The position numbers were made by a program, and so were the translations under genes. Below the pieces are notes generated by a model. It saw nothing but the letters and a program-made list of their open reading frames with translations. It ran no database searches and had not been told where the DNA came from. A stretch of 64,000 nt of DNA from Pseudomonadota bacterium (lineage in GTDB: Bacteria; Pseudomonadota; Alphaproteobacteria; Micropepsales; Micropepsaceae), in NCBI GenBank assembly GCA_021851325.1, contig JAJZDZ010000004.1, forward strand, positions 62,001 to 126,000. Direction: 5' to 3'. Shown piece after piece: positions 15,810 to 24,632 of this stretch (its first letter is position 1; every line of letters starts with the position of its first letter).

Positions 15810-17743
15810 TCCGCCGGCACTCCCTGGGCTTCGGTCATAGCGACCGTCGCGCGCCGCCGCAGCCGGGTGGTCAGGCTCGCAAGCCCGCCCAAGGCCATAA
15901 AGACGCCACCGAACCAGATCCAGGGTGCCAGAGGATTTTCGTAGGCGCGCACGGTCCAGCGCCCGCCACTGCGCGGATCCCCCAGAGCCAGATAAAGGTC
16001 GGACAACCCGGTGGTTCGGATGGCTGTATCGGACGTCGCTACACGCTGAAGCGGGAAACTGCGCTGTTCTGGTCCCATGGTGGCGATGTGACGCCCTCCC
16101 CGGCTGACGTCGATAACCGCGCGCTCCGCCTCGAAATTCGGGCCCTTAATTGGCTCGACGCGTTTGAGCGTCAGAGTGTAACCGCCAACCTTCATCGACT
16201 GGCCAGGACCAAGCACATCAAGGGCGCTAACCCGCCATACCGTAGTTCCCGTGATCCCGATCAGTGTCACTCCAAGACCAAAATGTGCCAGAACAGATGC
16301 CCACCGCGACAGTGGCAGCGCGCGGATGGGGCGGGCCTTCACAAGATCAAGCACACTTGAGCACATCACCCATACGGCAAGCGCAAAAGCTCCGGCTGCC
16401 GCCACCGAATGCGGCGCCACCACCGCCAGAACCACCACAAAGGCAACGCCAGCCATCGCCATCGCCGGCAGCAGTGTGCGCACAGCGTCACGGAAATTAC
16501 CCCGGCGCCAGCCCAGACGCGGCCCGAATGGCAGCAATACCATCATCGCTACGAAGATGGGGGCAAAGGTGATGGCGTAATAAGGCGGACCAACACTTAT
16601 CTTGGCGCCGTTATAGGCCTGCAGAGCGAGAGGATAGAGCGTACCGATAAAGACCGTTGCCGTCGCCGCGACCAAAAACACATTGTTGATGAGAAGCGTG
16701 GTATCCCTGCTGGCAATATCAAACTCCGCACCACCCTCCATTTGCGGCGCACGCCAGGCAAACAGAGCCAAAGCTCCACCGATCGCCAGTACCAGCATGA
16801 TGAGAATGTAGGATCCACGCTCCGGATCCGTGGCAAAGGAGTGAACCGAGGACAGGATACCGGAGCGCACCAGGAAGGTGCCGATCAGGCTGAGAGAAAA
16901 TCCTCCGATCGCCAGCAGCAAAGTCCAGGTCTTGAACGCCCCGGTACGCTCGGTCGCAAGTGCCGAATGCAGAAGTGCAGTGGCCAGTAGCCATGGCATC
17001 AAGGCCGCATTTTCCACTGGATCCCAGAACCAGAAGCCCCCCCATCCCAGTTCATAATAGGCCCACCAACTCCCCAGCGTGATGCCAAGCGTTAGTGCAA
17101 TCCATGCCGCTAGCATGAACGGCCGCGCTGCCCGTGCCCAAGCCGCATCTGCAAGCTTGGTGATCAGCGCCGCAGCCGCATAGGAGAAGGTCGCTGATAG
17201 CCCCACATAGCCGATGTAGAGCATCGGTGGATGCAGGGCCAGACCAGGATCCTGCAACAGAGGATTGAGGCCATTGCCCTGGAACGGCGGCGGATCAAGA
17301 CGAAGGAACGGGTTGGACGTGAACAGGGTGAAGACCGCAAACGCCAGGGCAAGTAGACCCTGGACTCCAAGAGCTGCACTGGTGAGCCGCTCTCCTCCGC
17401 GCTGCAGCACTGTCATTGCTGCAGTAAAGATGCCGAGAACCAGCAGCCATAGCAGCATCGAGCCTTCGTGATCACCCCACACGCCGGTGATTTTATAGAG
17501 CAGCGGCTTGTTCACCGCCGAGTTCTGCGCGATGTTCAAGATCGAAAAGTCATTGGTGACGGCAGCGTAGGTCAGGCAGCCGAAAGCCAGCGCGATAAAG
17601 ACAAAAAATCCCATCGCCGCGCCAGAAGCCATCGCGCGGGCCCGCACGGCATTGGGCCGCGCTCCGACCAGGCCGGAGATTGATTGCACCAGCGCGAGCG
17701 CCATGCTGAGGGACAGCGCCAGTTGTCCGAGTTCGCCCGTCAT
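15806..17743 (-). CDS. ccmF: haem lyase CcmF (CycK)
   Basis: A 645-residue polytopic inner-membrane protein with about 15 hydrophobic segments, the family length. The periplasmic tryptophan-rich WWD domain is visible as Gly-Gly-Phe-Trp-Phe-Trp-Asp-Pro-Val-Glu-Asn, at about residues 230-245. Conserved histidines and the Trp-Gly-Asp-His-Glu-Gly-Ser motif near residue 90-98 also match. CcmF takes haem from holo-CcmE and ligates it to the CXXCH motif of c-type cytochromes together with CcmH. It overlaps both ccmE and ccmH by four bases, so the three genes form a translationally coupled operon. A separate ccmG gene is absent between ccmF and ccmH. Confidence 0.95.
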   Translation of the reverse strand: MTGELGQLALSLSMALALVQSISGLVGARPNAVRARAMASGAAMGFFVFIALAFGCLTYAAVTNDFSILNIAQNSAVNKPLLYKITGVWGDHEGSMLLWLLVLGIFTAAMTVLQRGGERLTSAALGVQGLLALAFAVFTLFTSNPFLRLDPPPFQGNGLNPLLQDPGLALHPPMLYIGYVGLSATFSYAAAALITKLADAAWARAARPFMLAAWIALTLGITLGSWWAYYELGWGGFWFWDPVENAALMPWLLATALLHSALATERTGAFKTWTLLLAIGGFSLSLIGTFLVRSGILSSVHSFATDPERGSYILIMLVLAIGGALALFAWRAPQMEGGAEFDIASRDTTLLINNVFLVAATATVFIGTLYPLALQAYNGAKISVGPPYYAITFAPIFVAMMVLLPFGPRLGWRRGNFRDAVRTLLPAMAMAGVAFVVVLAVVAPHSVAAAGAFALAVWVMCSSVLDLVKARPIRALPLSRWASVLAHFGLGVTLIGITGTTVWRVSALDVLGPGQSMKVGGYTLTLKRVEPIKGPNFEAERAVIDVSRGGRHIATMGPEQRSFPLQRVATSDTAIRTTGLSDLYLALGDPRSGGRWTVRAYENPLAPWIWFGGVFMALGGLASLTTRLRRRATVAMTEAQGVPAE

Positions 17744-18216
17744 AAGCCAGCCTTTGCCTTGATCATTCCATTGGGATCGGCATACGCACGCCAGCGCCCT
17801 GTCTTCTTCAGCGCCGCTTCCACCTCTGGCGGCATATAGCGCGCATCATGTTTGGCCAGGACCTGGCTTGCGATGAATGTACCGCTGTTATTCAGTTTGC
17901 CAATGGCAACGACGCCCTGACCCTCGCGGAACAGGTCCGGTAGCACGCCGTCGAAATCGACCGGGACCGTCGCCTTGCCATCCGTTACCTTGAAGACCAC
18001 TGCTGCGCCCTTGCCATGGACGACGCTACCGCGGGCGACAAGTCCGCCAATGCGGAAGTCCACGCCAGGCCGCACATGCTCCTTTTGGATCTCGCTCGGG
18101 CTGTAGAAATAGAGCACATTCGGACCGAGGGCATTGAGAACCAGCCACGTACCTCCGCTGGCAGCGATCAGAAGCGCTACCGCGAAAGCCAGGCGACGGC
18201 GTTTTTTGACATTCAT
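17740..18216 (-). CDS. ccmE: haem chaperone CcmE (CycJ)
   Basis: A 158-residue protein with an N-terminal Lys/Arg-rich tail, one transmembrane anchor at about residues 8-28 and a periplasmic beta-barrel domain. The covalent haem site is the His in Ala-Lys-His-Asp-Ala-Arg-Tyr-Met-Pro-Pro, close to residue 126. ATG at 18216 has GAGGGG eight bases upstream and gives the usual start; the frame upstream of it has no family sequence. It is the first gene of the ccmE-ccmF-ccmH operon. The usual first gene in rhizobia, cycH (ccmI), is not here; instead a decarboxylase gene is divergent. Confidence 0.93.
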   Translation of the reverse strand: MNVKKRRRLAFAVALLIAASGGTWLVLNALGPNVLYFYSPSEIQKEHVRPGVDFRIGGLVARGSVVHGKGAAVVFKVTDGKATVPVDFDGVLPDLFREGQGVVAIGKLNNSGTFIASQVLAKHDARYMPPEVEAALKKTGRWRAYADPNGMIKAKAGL

Positions 18217-18338
18217 AAGCGGAACCCCTCGCTGGTCGCGCAATTCTTGACAAGTATAGGATCTAATACCTCCGCTCTCCAAGCGGACCAAGGTCGCAGT
18301 CATGACCGCAACATGACAGCTAGCCCAATGCTTTCGTC

Positions 18339-18367
18339 TTGACCCCCAGCCCCGGCGCCACTATTGG
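18339..18367 (+). promoter_or_regulatory. candidate promoter of the decarboxylase gene
   Basis: TTGACC at 18339-18344 and TATTGG at 18362-18367 are separated by 17 bases, 35 bases upstream of the gene start. The -35 box is good and the -10 box weak. The 185-base divergent region must also hold the ccmE promoter, which I could not place. Confidence 0.35.
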
Positions 18368-18401
18368 GGGCCGGAACATTACCCCTTCAGGAGGGGCGTG
18401 C

Positions 18402-19568
18402 ATGACTGTGCAGCCCGTGCATGGCGAGGCGACCCCGGCATTCGCCTCGATCAGGGATATCATTGCCCAGACCCCGGTTGAACCAGTCTATGTGCTGTAC
18501 CCGGAAAAGTTCCGCGTTGCCGCCCGGCGCTTTCTCGACAGCTTTCCTGGCGATGCCCTTTACGCGGTCAAGGCTAATCCCGCCCCCCAGGTGCTTGATC
18601 TGGTGTGGGCCGCTGGTATCCGCCATTTCGATACCGCCTCATTGCGGGAGGTCGAGCTCATCAAGGCGCGATTTCCCGACGCCCATTGTCATTTTATGGC
18701 GCCGGTGCGCCTGCCGGGTGCGGCCAGAGATGCCTTTCACCGCTATGGCGTTACGGATTATGTCGTCGACTGCGATTTCGAGCTGGACAAGCTCCTGTCC
18801 GAGACCAGAGATCCCAAGCGGCTGCGCATTTTCGTCCGTATCGCAACACCCTTGGGCGGGGCGGTGCTGGAGCTGTCGAGCAAGTTCGGGACGCCACCGC
18901 AGGAGTCCGCACGGCTGCTGCGTCGGGTTGTCGACGCAGGGGCTAAACCCGCCCTCACCTTCCACGTCGGATCACAATGCCTGTCACCGTTCTCCTACGC
19001 GCAGGCCATCGAAATGGCCCGGCGTACCGCGACGCTGGCAGGGGTCAGGATCGAGGCCCTCGACATCGGTGGCGGCTTTCCCGGTCCTTATAGAAATAAT
19101 GATGTACCGCCCTACCACTGGTACTTCGACACCATCCGCGAGGCGCTTGACACTCTGCCGCAGCCCATCCCGGTGCTTTGCGAGCCCGGTCGGGCGCTCA
19201 CGGCCGAAGGTGTATCGCTTGTCACCCAGGTCATCCTGCGCAAAGGTGACACGATTTACATAAATGATGGCACCTACGGCTCCTTTGATGAGCTTACCCT
19301 GCCGGGATGGAGCGCGGACTATCCCGTGCGCGTCTTCAGCCTTGATACGGCCGGACGGGTGCGGGAGCGTGACACCCAGGGCACGGCGTTTCGCGTTTAT
19401 GGTCCGACCTGCGACACCTTGGATGTGCTGCCACGCCCGATCACGCTGCCGCAGACGATCAAAGCCGGCGACTTCATCGTGTTTGACAATATCGGTGCCT
19501 ATTCCGTCGCCGTACGCACCAGCTTCAATGGCTTTTACCCTGATCGCTGGGCCATTGTCGGCAATTAA
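18402..19568 (+). CDS. type III PLP-dependent decarboxylase, ornithine decarboxylase-like
   Basis: A 388-residue alanine-racemase-fold enzyme. The PLP lysine is Lys57 in Tyr-Ala-Val-Lys-Ala-Asn-Pro; further marks are His-Val-Gly-Ser-Gln-Cys, the phosphate-binding Gly-Gly-Gly-Phe-Pro, Cys-Glu-Pro-Gly-Arg-Ala-Leu and the C-terminal Gly-Pro-Thr-Cys-Asp-Thr-Leu-Asp with the catalytic cysteine. These fit ornithine or lysine/ornithine decarboxylase, which makes putrescine in the cytoplasm. Length matches the short bacterial and eukaryotic-type ODC, not arginine decarboxylase. ATG at 18402 follows AGGAGG by seven bases; a longer frame to 18339 would include the promoter. Substrate choice between ornithine and lysine is not certain. 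Confidence 0.88.
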   Translation: MTVQPVHGEATPAFASIRDIIAQTPVEPVYVLYPEKFRVAARRFLDSFPGDALYAVKANPAPQVLDLVWAAGIRHFDTASLREVELIKARFPDAHCHFMAPVRLPGAARDAFHRYGVTDYVVDCDFELDKLLSETRDPKRLRIFVRIATPLGGAVLELSSKFGTPPQESARLLRRVVDAGAKPALTFHVGSQCLSPFSYAQAIEMARRTATLAGVRIEALDIGGGFPGPYRNNDVPPYHWYFDTIREALDTLPQPIPVLCEPGRALTAEGVSLVTQVILRKGDTIYINDGTYGSFDELTLPGWSADYPVRVFSLDTAGRVRERDTQGTAFRVYGPTCDTLDVLPRPITLPQTIKAGDFIVFDNIGAYSVAVRTSFNGFYPDRWAIVGN

Positions 19569-19669
19569 GCCACTGCAGACATGCTAGCCGGAGCGTTGCG
19601 GGTGGCGCCTGCTCTCACCGGAAGATCGTGCACTGTCCGCAACGAGGCCGCGATTGCTGGACCACCCAC

Positions 19670-21256
19670 TTAGGCCTGGATCTCATGGCGCTCGCGGGTG
19701 CGGGCAAACACGATCTCCTTATATTTGTCAGCGGCATAGCCCACTTCCCAGGCACTCTTAGCCAGGAAGACAAGCGCACCATCGCGATCCTGTGCGATCT
19801 GATTGCGATAGGTAGACACAAATTTCTCCAGCGTCGCATCCGGACCCGTGATCCAGCGCGCGGTCTCATAGGGTGACGGTTCAAGCTCAGCATCCAGCCC
19901 ATATTCTGCACGCAGACGCGAACGCAGCACATCCAGCTGCAGAGCACCGACAACGCCAACCACCCATTGTGCACCCAGCATCGGCTTGAACACCTGGGTA
20001 ACGCCTTCTTCAGCCAAGCTTTCAAGCGCACGAGTCAGGTGCTTCTGCTTCATAGGATCGGAAAGCCTGACCCGCCGCAAAATTTCCGGTGCAAAGTTTG
20101 GGATCCCTGTGAAAAGAATCTTGCCGCTTTCCGATAAGGTATCGCCCACACGCAGCACTCCGTGATTGGGAATGCCAATGATATCGCCGGGAAAGGCCTC
20201 ATCTACGGTTTCCCGTTCCTTGGCAAAAAACAGAATCGGGTTATGGACCCCGAGCTGCTTTCCGCTTCCGGACTGACGCAGCTTCATGCCACGACGAAAG
20301 CGTCCTGAAACCAGGCGCAGGAAGGCGACACGGTCGCGATGATTGGGGTCCATGTTAGCCTGGACCTTGAAGACAAATCCCGACACTTCATCGCGACCAG
20401 GTTCGACCTCGCCTTCACTCGTAGCCTGGGCCCGTGGTGGCGGTGCAAAGCGCGCGAGTGCCATGATCAGCTCGCGCACACCAAAGTTCTTCAGTGCCGA
20501 ACCGAAAAAGACCGGAGTCTGATGGCCCTCGAGGTAGGTCTTCAGATCAAACTCGGCAGAGGCCCCACGCACCAGCTCGACATCGTCATTGAGGCGGGTG
20601 ACGTCCTCAGCTGCAAGCACGGACGAAAGCGCATTGTGGCCAACCCGAGGCAGTTCATCACCGCGGCTCGAATATGGAACAAACTCGCCACTCGCTATCT
20701 CGTAGATGCCGCGGAAGTTCAGCCCCATGCCTACCGGCCAGTTCATCGCGGCACATTCGAGCTGCAGCTGGTCGGCAATTTCATCGAGCAGTTCGATCGT
20801 ATCGCGCGCTTCCCGGTCCATCTTGTTGACGAACGTGATGATCGGAATGTCACGCAAACGGCAGACTTCAAACAGCTTGCGGGTCTGAGCTTCGATGCCC
20901 TTTGCCGCATCGATCACCATCACGGCCGAATCGGCGGCGGTCAGGGTACGATAGGTATCTTCCGAAAAATCCTCGTGGCCAGGAGTATCGAGCAGATTGA
21001 ATATGGCGCCCCCATATTCGAACGTCATAACCGCACTGGTTACCGAGATCCCGCGCTCCTGTTCGATTTTCATCCAGTCCGAACGCGCCCGCCGGGCCTC
21101 ACCACGCGCCTTGACCTGGCCGGCCGCGTGGATGGCACCACCGAGCAAAAGCAGATGCTCGGTCAAGGTGGTCTTGCCCGCGTCAGGGTGCGAGATGATG
21201 GCGAAGGTGCGCCGCCTCGCGGCCTGCGTCGCAATGGTTTCGAGGGGCTGGCTCAT
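19670..21256 (-). CDS. prfC: peptide chain release factor 3
   Basis: A 528-residue translational GTPase of normal RF3 length. G1 is Asp-Ala-Gly-Lys-Thr-Thr-Leu near residues 25-31, G3 Asp-Thr-Pro-Gly-His-Glu-Asp-Phe-Ser-Glu-Asp-Thr with the RF3-specific Phe-Ser-Glu-Asp, and G4 Asn-Lys-Met-Asp. RF3 recycles RF1 and RF2 from the ribosome after termination. The gene stands alone, convergent with the decarboxylase gene. The ATG at 21256 gives the expected N terminus although its ribosome-binding site is weak. Confidence 0.95.
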   Translation of the reverse strand: MSQPLETIATQAARRRTFAIISHPDAGKTTLTEHLLLLGGAIHAAGQVKARGEARRARSDWMKIEQERGISVTSAVMTFEYGGAIFNLLDTPGHEDFSEDTYRTLTAADSAVMVIDAAKGIEAQTRKLFEVCRLRDIPIITFVNKMDREARDTIELLDEIADQLQLECAAMNWPVGMGLNFRGIYEIASGEFVPYSSRGDELPRVGHNALSSVLAAEDVTRLNDDVELVRGASAEFDLKTYLEGHQTPVFFGSALKNFGVRELIMALARFAPPPRAQATSEGEVEPGRDEVSGFVFKVQANMDPNHRDRVAFLRLVSGRFRRGMKLRQSGSGKQLGVHNPILFFAKERETVDEAFPGDIIGIPNHGVLRVGDTLSESGKILFTGIPNFAPEILRRVRLSDPMKQKHLTRALESLAEEGVTQVFKPMLGAQWVVGVVGALQLDVLRSRLRAEYGLDAELEPSPYETARWITGPDATLEKFVSTYRNQIAQDRDGALVFLAKSAWEVGYAADKYKEIVFARTRERHEIQA

Positions 21257-21566
21257 GGGCGCTGGGCTCTAGCAGGCACAGCCCCGAAGAGCAACAGCGA
21301 CGCACAAGGTCGGGCGAGACCCTGCCCGGGACCATGAGGGGTGCGGCCGATGTTCGGCCCCGGCCGCGGTCCAGAGGTGGCCGGGATGGCCCCTTGGCGC
21401 ACCGCCATTCGTTCGGCTCCGCATGTCCGACGACCCTACCGTGCCCGCTTGAATCGTATCCAAGTCAAATTTGAATCTTGCTTTGCCCCTGATTGGCGCA
21501 AACCGCTAACACTTCGGCCTTATGCTGGCGAACGCGCATGATCCTGCGCAAAGGGAGAAGCATCAC
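21257..21566. other. 310-base intergenic region
   Basis: This divergent region between prfC and a small membrane-protein gene must hold both promoters. It contains a G+C-rich inverted stretch (about 21341-21378, gcggccg words on both sides) and, from 21440, an A+T-richer part. No gene, RNA or clear promoter could be supported. Confidence 0.4.
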
Positions 21567-21752
21567 ATGGGCGAGCGGTCTGCCGCCTTTGGCGGGCTTT
21601 TGATTGGCATCACGATTGTCCTGGCGTTGGCTTACAGCCTTGGTGACAGCCAGCACCTCATCAGCTGGAGCTTTGACGCGTTAAGGGACGGTGGCAGGTT
21701 TGCCGATCAGGTAGGGCGGCGGGCTGCAGCCAGACTGCAGCGCACCCTTTAG
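21567..21752 (+). CDS. small single-pass membrane protein
   Basis: A 61-residue protein of unknown function. A short hydrophilic start is followed by one hydrophobic helix at about residues 8-26 and an amphipathic, arginine-rich tail of 35 residues. The ATG at 21567 has GGGAGAAG six bases upstream, a good ribosome-binding site, and this is the main reason to believe the gene. It ends 13 bases before the convergent DUF1491 gene. No homologue is known to me. Confidence 0.55.
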   Translation: MGERSAAFGGLLIGITIVLALAYSLGDSQHLISWSFDALRDGGRFADQVGRRAAARLQRTL

Positions 21753-21765
21753 GCACCCAGGGACA

Positions 21766-22101
21766 TCAAACGATGGTTTCGTCAACAAAGCTGCGGCCCT
21801 GACGGTCCTCGATCTCGACGACCCACAGGTCCGGATCAAAGCGCCGCTGCTTGTCAACAAACGCGGCTGCCGTCTTCTCGTCACAAGGTCCGCCAAGCGG
21901 GCGCATCCAGACAAGCCCGCCCTCCGCGCCTGCCCGCGCTTGAACCAGAATCGTGGTTGTTCCATCGAGCGGCGAGAGCTTGATGATGACCGCACCGGCA
22001 TCTTCAGATCCCTTGTGCAGGACATATCCCGCCGCCCCCGCCACCTCTGCCCTGCGGATGAGGGCACGCACATAAATCCCGGGTTTCAGGCGTGGCTGCA
22101 T
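21766..22101 (-). CDS. DUF1491 family protein
   Basis: A 111-residue protein that fits the alphaproteobacterial DUF1491 family: Ala-Leu-Ile-Arg-Arg near the N terminus, Gly-Asp/Glu-Asp-Ala-Gly-Ala-Val-Ile-Ile-Lys, and Arg-Arg-Phe-Asp-Pro-Asp-Leu-Trp-Val-Val-Glu-Ile-Glu-Asp near the C terminus. Function is unknown. Its ATG lies inside the 3' end of the PAS_5 gene (16-base overlap in another frame), so the two are translated from the same transcript. The kinase gene lies further upstream. Confidence 0.82.
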   Translation of the reverse strand: MQPRLKPGIYVRALIRRAEVAGAAGYVLHKGSEDAGAVIIKLSPLDGTTTILVQARAGAEGGLVWMRPLGGPCDEKTAAAFVDKQRRFDPDLWVVEIEDRQGRSFVDETIV

Positions 22102-22640
22102 GGCATCTCAAGGTCGATCAGATGAAACTCCCGCGCCAGAGCGAAGCCGGCCGCACCGTCAACGCCGAGCCATTCTTCCCCCTGTGGCCGCCAGCTCGAA
22201 TGTACGAGGACCGGGGTTACACCGTCTGCGGAAACAAAGGGCAAGAGAAGTTCCTCTATCACTTCGGGCCGGACTTGATCGCGTCCGGGAATGGTTCGCC
22301 TGGCGACCCCAATCGCACCTTGGGCGATAGCGCTGAATCTGATCAGCCGCTGACGCCGGTGCGCTTTGAGGGTCCTGTTGAGCCAGTCCTCACCCGCAAG
22401 ATCGGTGCCAAATGCCAGCTGGAAAACCGTGCCGGCGAGCCGACAGATCACACTTTGACCGATCCTGACTTCAAACAGCGCACAGCCACGCAGCACCTCT
22501 CCGAGGTGCACAGGATCAAAGGCCCTATGCGAGGGCAGGCTAGCCTCACCCGCAAGAGCGAGCCAGTAGTCGAGCAGCTGACGATTGAGCCCATGAAGCC
22601 CAAGACGCGCCGCCTCATCGCGCACATGGAGGCAGTTCAT
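22086..22640 (-). CDS. single-domain PAS_5 protein
   Basis: A 184-residue cytoplasmic protein made of one PAS_5 domain: an N-terminal Leu-Leu-Asp-Tyr-Trp helix, a Leu-Pro-Ser-His-Arg-Ala-Phe-Asp-Pro segment, the Cys-Arg-Leu-Ala-Gly-Thr strand, Phe-Gly-Thr-Asp-Leu-Ala-Gly and a C-terminal Glu-Leu-Leu-Leu-Pro-Phe strand. No output domain is attached. In Caulobacter the single-domain PAS protein MopJ acts on the kinases DivJ and DivL; here the gene follows a DivJ-like kinase by 53 bases on the same strand, so a partner role is plausible. Ligand and partner remain inference. Confidence 0.82.
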   Translation of the reverse strand: MNCLHVRDEAARLGLHGLNRQLLDYWLALAGEASLPSHRAFDPVHLGEVLRGCALFEVRIGQSVICRLAGTVFQLAFGTDLAGEDWLNRTLKAHRRQRLIRFSAIAQGAIGVARRTIPGRDQVRPEVIEELLLPFVSADGVTPVLVHSSWRPQGEEWLGVDGAAGFALAREFHLIDLEMPCSHA

Positions 22641-22693
22641 GGAGCGAGTCTAGTCCAAAGCGACTGTGTCACGCTACAGTTCACGGCACGAGA

Positions 22694-24421
22694 TCAGGCC
22701 GCAGCCCCCCGGCGCAGGCGCCGGCTGGGCAGCCGCTGGACCCCTTCGGGCGTGGGATTGGCGTGTGGCAACAACAGCCGTACCGTCGTCCCCACACCGA
22801 GCTCTGATTCAATCACGGTCTGCCCGCCATGCATGGCTGCCAGCGCCTTGACGAGTGCAAGGCCAAGGCCGGTACCTTCCTGCGTGCGCACATGGGTACC
22901 TTCGGCCTGCTCGAAGGGACGACCCAGGCGAGCGAGATCTGCGGAATCAATCCCGATTCCGGTGTCGACGACCACAAGTTCGATCCCATGTGAAACGGGA
23001 CTGACGTGCAACGAGACGCAACCGCCGCGCGGTGTGAACTTGACCCCGTTGCTCAACAGATTGACCAACATCTGCTTGACGGCCCGGCGATCCGCATAAA
23101 CCCGCTGGCACTCAGCGGGGACCTCCATGCGCAGCGCCACGCCCTTACGATCAGCCTGGATCTTGACGTAGGCAAGTGCCTGGCTGGCGACGTCATCGAG
23201 GGCGAATTCCTCTTCGGCAAGTTCAAATTTTCCAGCCTCGATCTTGGACATGTCGAGTACGCCATTGATGAGTTCGAGGAGGTGGTTGCCGGACTCATGG
23301 ATCAGGCGGACGTACTCGCTGTAGCGTGCTACGCCGATTGGGCCAAAGATTTCCTCGGTCATGACCTCTGAAAAGCCGATGATCGCATTCAGCGGCGTGC
23401 GCAGCTCGTGGCTCATATTGGCCAGAAATGCGGACTTGGCACGGTTAGCCTGTTCGGCCAGATCCCGCGCATCAATGAGATCACGTTCATGGGCCTTGCG
23501 ATCGGAAATATCGCGTGTGACAGCGACAATATCGACCGCGTCCGCGTCAGCCCGTGGCGCCGGCCGACAGCGTATTTCCGTCCATAGATAGGAGCCATCC
23601 GCACGCCTTTGCCGCACTTCGGCGGTTGCGGCGCGACCAAAATAGCTGGCCTCGACAAAAGCCGCCTGCAGACCCTTCAGATCCTCAGGATGGACAAGCG
23701 CCGTCGGCGCCTCGCCGATCAGCGTTTCAGGCGACCGGCCCAAAAGGTTGCGTGCCGCCGGGCTCGCAAAGCAGATGCGCCCGTCTGCCGAGTGCCGGGT
23801 GATGAGGTCCATCGCATTATCAGCCAGGAACCGATACATCGCGGCGCCTTCGGCTGCGGCCAGATCGGCCTCACGCTGGCGATCCTGGGCCGCTGCCGCA
23901 ATAAAGGCGGCCTGGATGATGGCCACGAATGCCGGCGCCGCATAGAGGAGCCAGGCCGGCAGATGTGCCGCTGCGTGCAGGCGAGATGCCGGCAGCACGC
24001 CCAGGGCCTCAGCCGCTGCCACGGCAATCAGGGCCAATGCCGCAGACAGTCCCGCCCGCATGACTGCTGGCCTGCCGCCGGCCAGCGCCGCCTCCGCCGG
24101 CACCAGCGCGAGCCAGATGATGAGCGGCGAGTTGACGCCGCCGGTCAACGCCGCCAGATACCCGATCAGCCCGGCAAACCCCGCCAGGCTGGCGCTTTCC
24201 AGAAGGGTCAGCGGGACCCGCAAATAGGCCAGCAGGGCAAAGCACCCCGGAAGCACCAGTGCGCCAAATACGATCCAGACCGGCAGGTCGGGAGGGCCAA
24301 CCAGCACCAGGTAGGAGACCGCCACGAGCAGCCCGAGACAGGCCTTGATCGACTGAAGCACGGCAAAGCGGCGACGCGCCGGGGCTTCGTCTGGATAAGC
24401 CGGAATGCTCTCTTTGGCCAA
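22694..24421 (-). CDS. membrane PAS sensor histidine kinase, DivJ-like
   Basis: A 575-residue kinase. About six hydrophobic segments fill residues 20-175, a short coiled linker follows, then a PAS/PAC domain at about 190-310. The dimerisation domain has Phe-Leu-Ala-Asn-Met-Ser-His-Glu-Leu-Arg-Thr-Pro-Leu with the acceptor His, then Asn-Ala-Ile-Ile-Gly-Phe-Ser-Glu. The ATPase domain has Asn-Leu-Leu-Ser-Asn-Gly, Asp-Thr-Gly-Ile-Gly-Ile and Gly-Thr-Gly-Leu-Gly-Leu. No receiver domain follows. Architecture and length resemble Caulobacter DivJ, which phosphorylates DivK and so lowers CtrA activity. The first codon of the frame is TTG, so the exact start is uncertain. Confidence 0.83.
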   Translation of the reverse strand: MAKESIPAYPDEAPARRRFAVLQSIKACLGLLVAVSYLVLVGPPDLPVWIVFGALVLPGCFALLAYLRVPLTLLESASLAGFAGLIGYLAALTGGVNSPLIIWLALVPAEAALAGGRPAVMRAGLSAALALIAVAAAEALGVLPASRLHAAAHLPAWLLYAAPAFVAIIQAAFIAAAAQDRQREADLAAAEGAAMYRFLADNAMDLITRHSADGRICFASPAARNLLGRSPETLIGEAPTALVHPEDLKGLQAAFVEASYFGRAATAEVRQRRADGSYLWTEIRCRPAPRADADAVDIVAVTRDISDRKAHERDLIDARDLAEQANRAKSAFLANMSHELRTPLNAIIGFSEVMTEEIFGPIGVARYSEYVRLIHESGNHLLELINGVLDMSKIEAGKFELAEEEFALDDVASQALAYVKIQADRKGVALRMEVPAECQRVYADRRAVKQMLVNLLSNGVKFTPRGGCVSLHVSPVSHGIELVVVDTGIGIDSADLARLGRPFEQAEGTHVRTQEGTGLGLALVKALAAMHGGQTVIESELGVGTTVRLLLPHANPTPEGVQRLPSRRLRRGAAA

Positions 24422-24632
24422 GGTTAACAGCCTGCCTTGATCGCGTCAGCTGGCGGTCGCGATGCGCGCCGCCCTTGGTAATACTTTCCTCAATATCATT
24501 AACGAATCTTGAATCCCCCGGTCCCGGGTTGGCAATTTCCAAACCTCTGCGTCATCACTTGTTAAGCCTTTCGCGCAAAAGCCTTCCGCTGGGCAACGTT
24601 CCGCAAGCTTTGCGCAAGCAGTTTGTGGCACT

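Noticed and set aside
18339-18401. N-terminal extension of the decarboxylase gene
   Set aside because: The extra codons overlap the likely promoter, and the ATG at 18402 has an AGGAGG and gives a family-like start.
18217-18401. speF-type leader RNA before the ornithine decarboxylase-like gene
   Set aside because: Such a motif is known upstream of some alphaproteobacterial decarboxylase genes, but the region is short and I could not trace its conserved helices. A covariance search with the Rfam speF model would decide.
20339-21337. 332-codon plus-strand frame opposite prfC
   Set aside because: It lies almost wholly antisense to a certain RF3 gene and its translation has no recognisable motif.
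22092-23099. 335-codon plus-strand frame over the PAS_5 and DivJ-like genes
   Set aside because: It is antisense to two motif-supported genes, and its translation shows no family feature.
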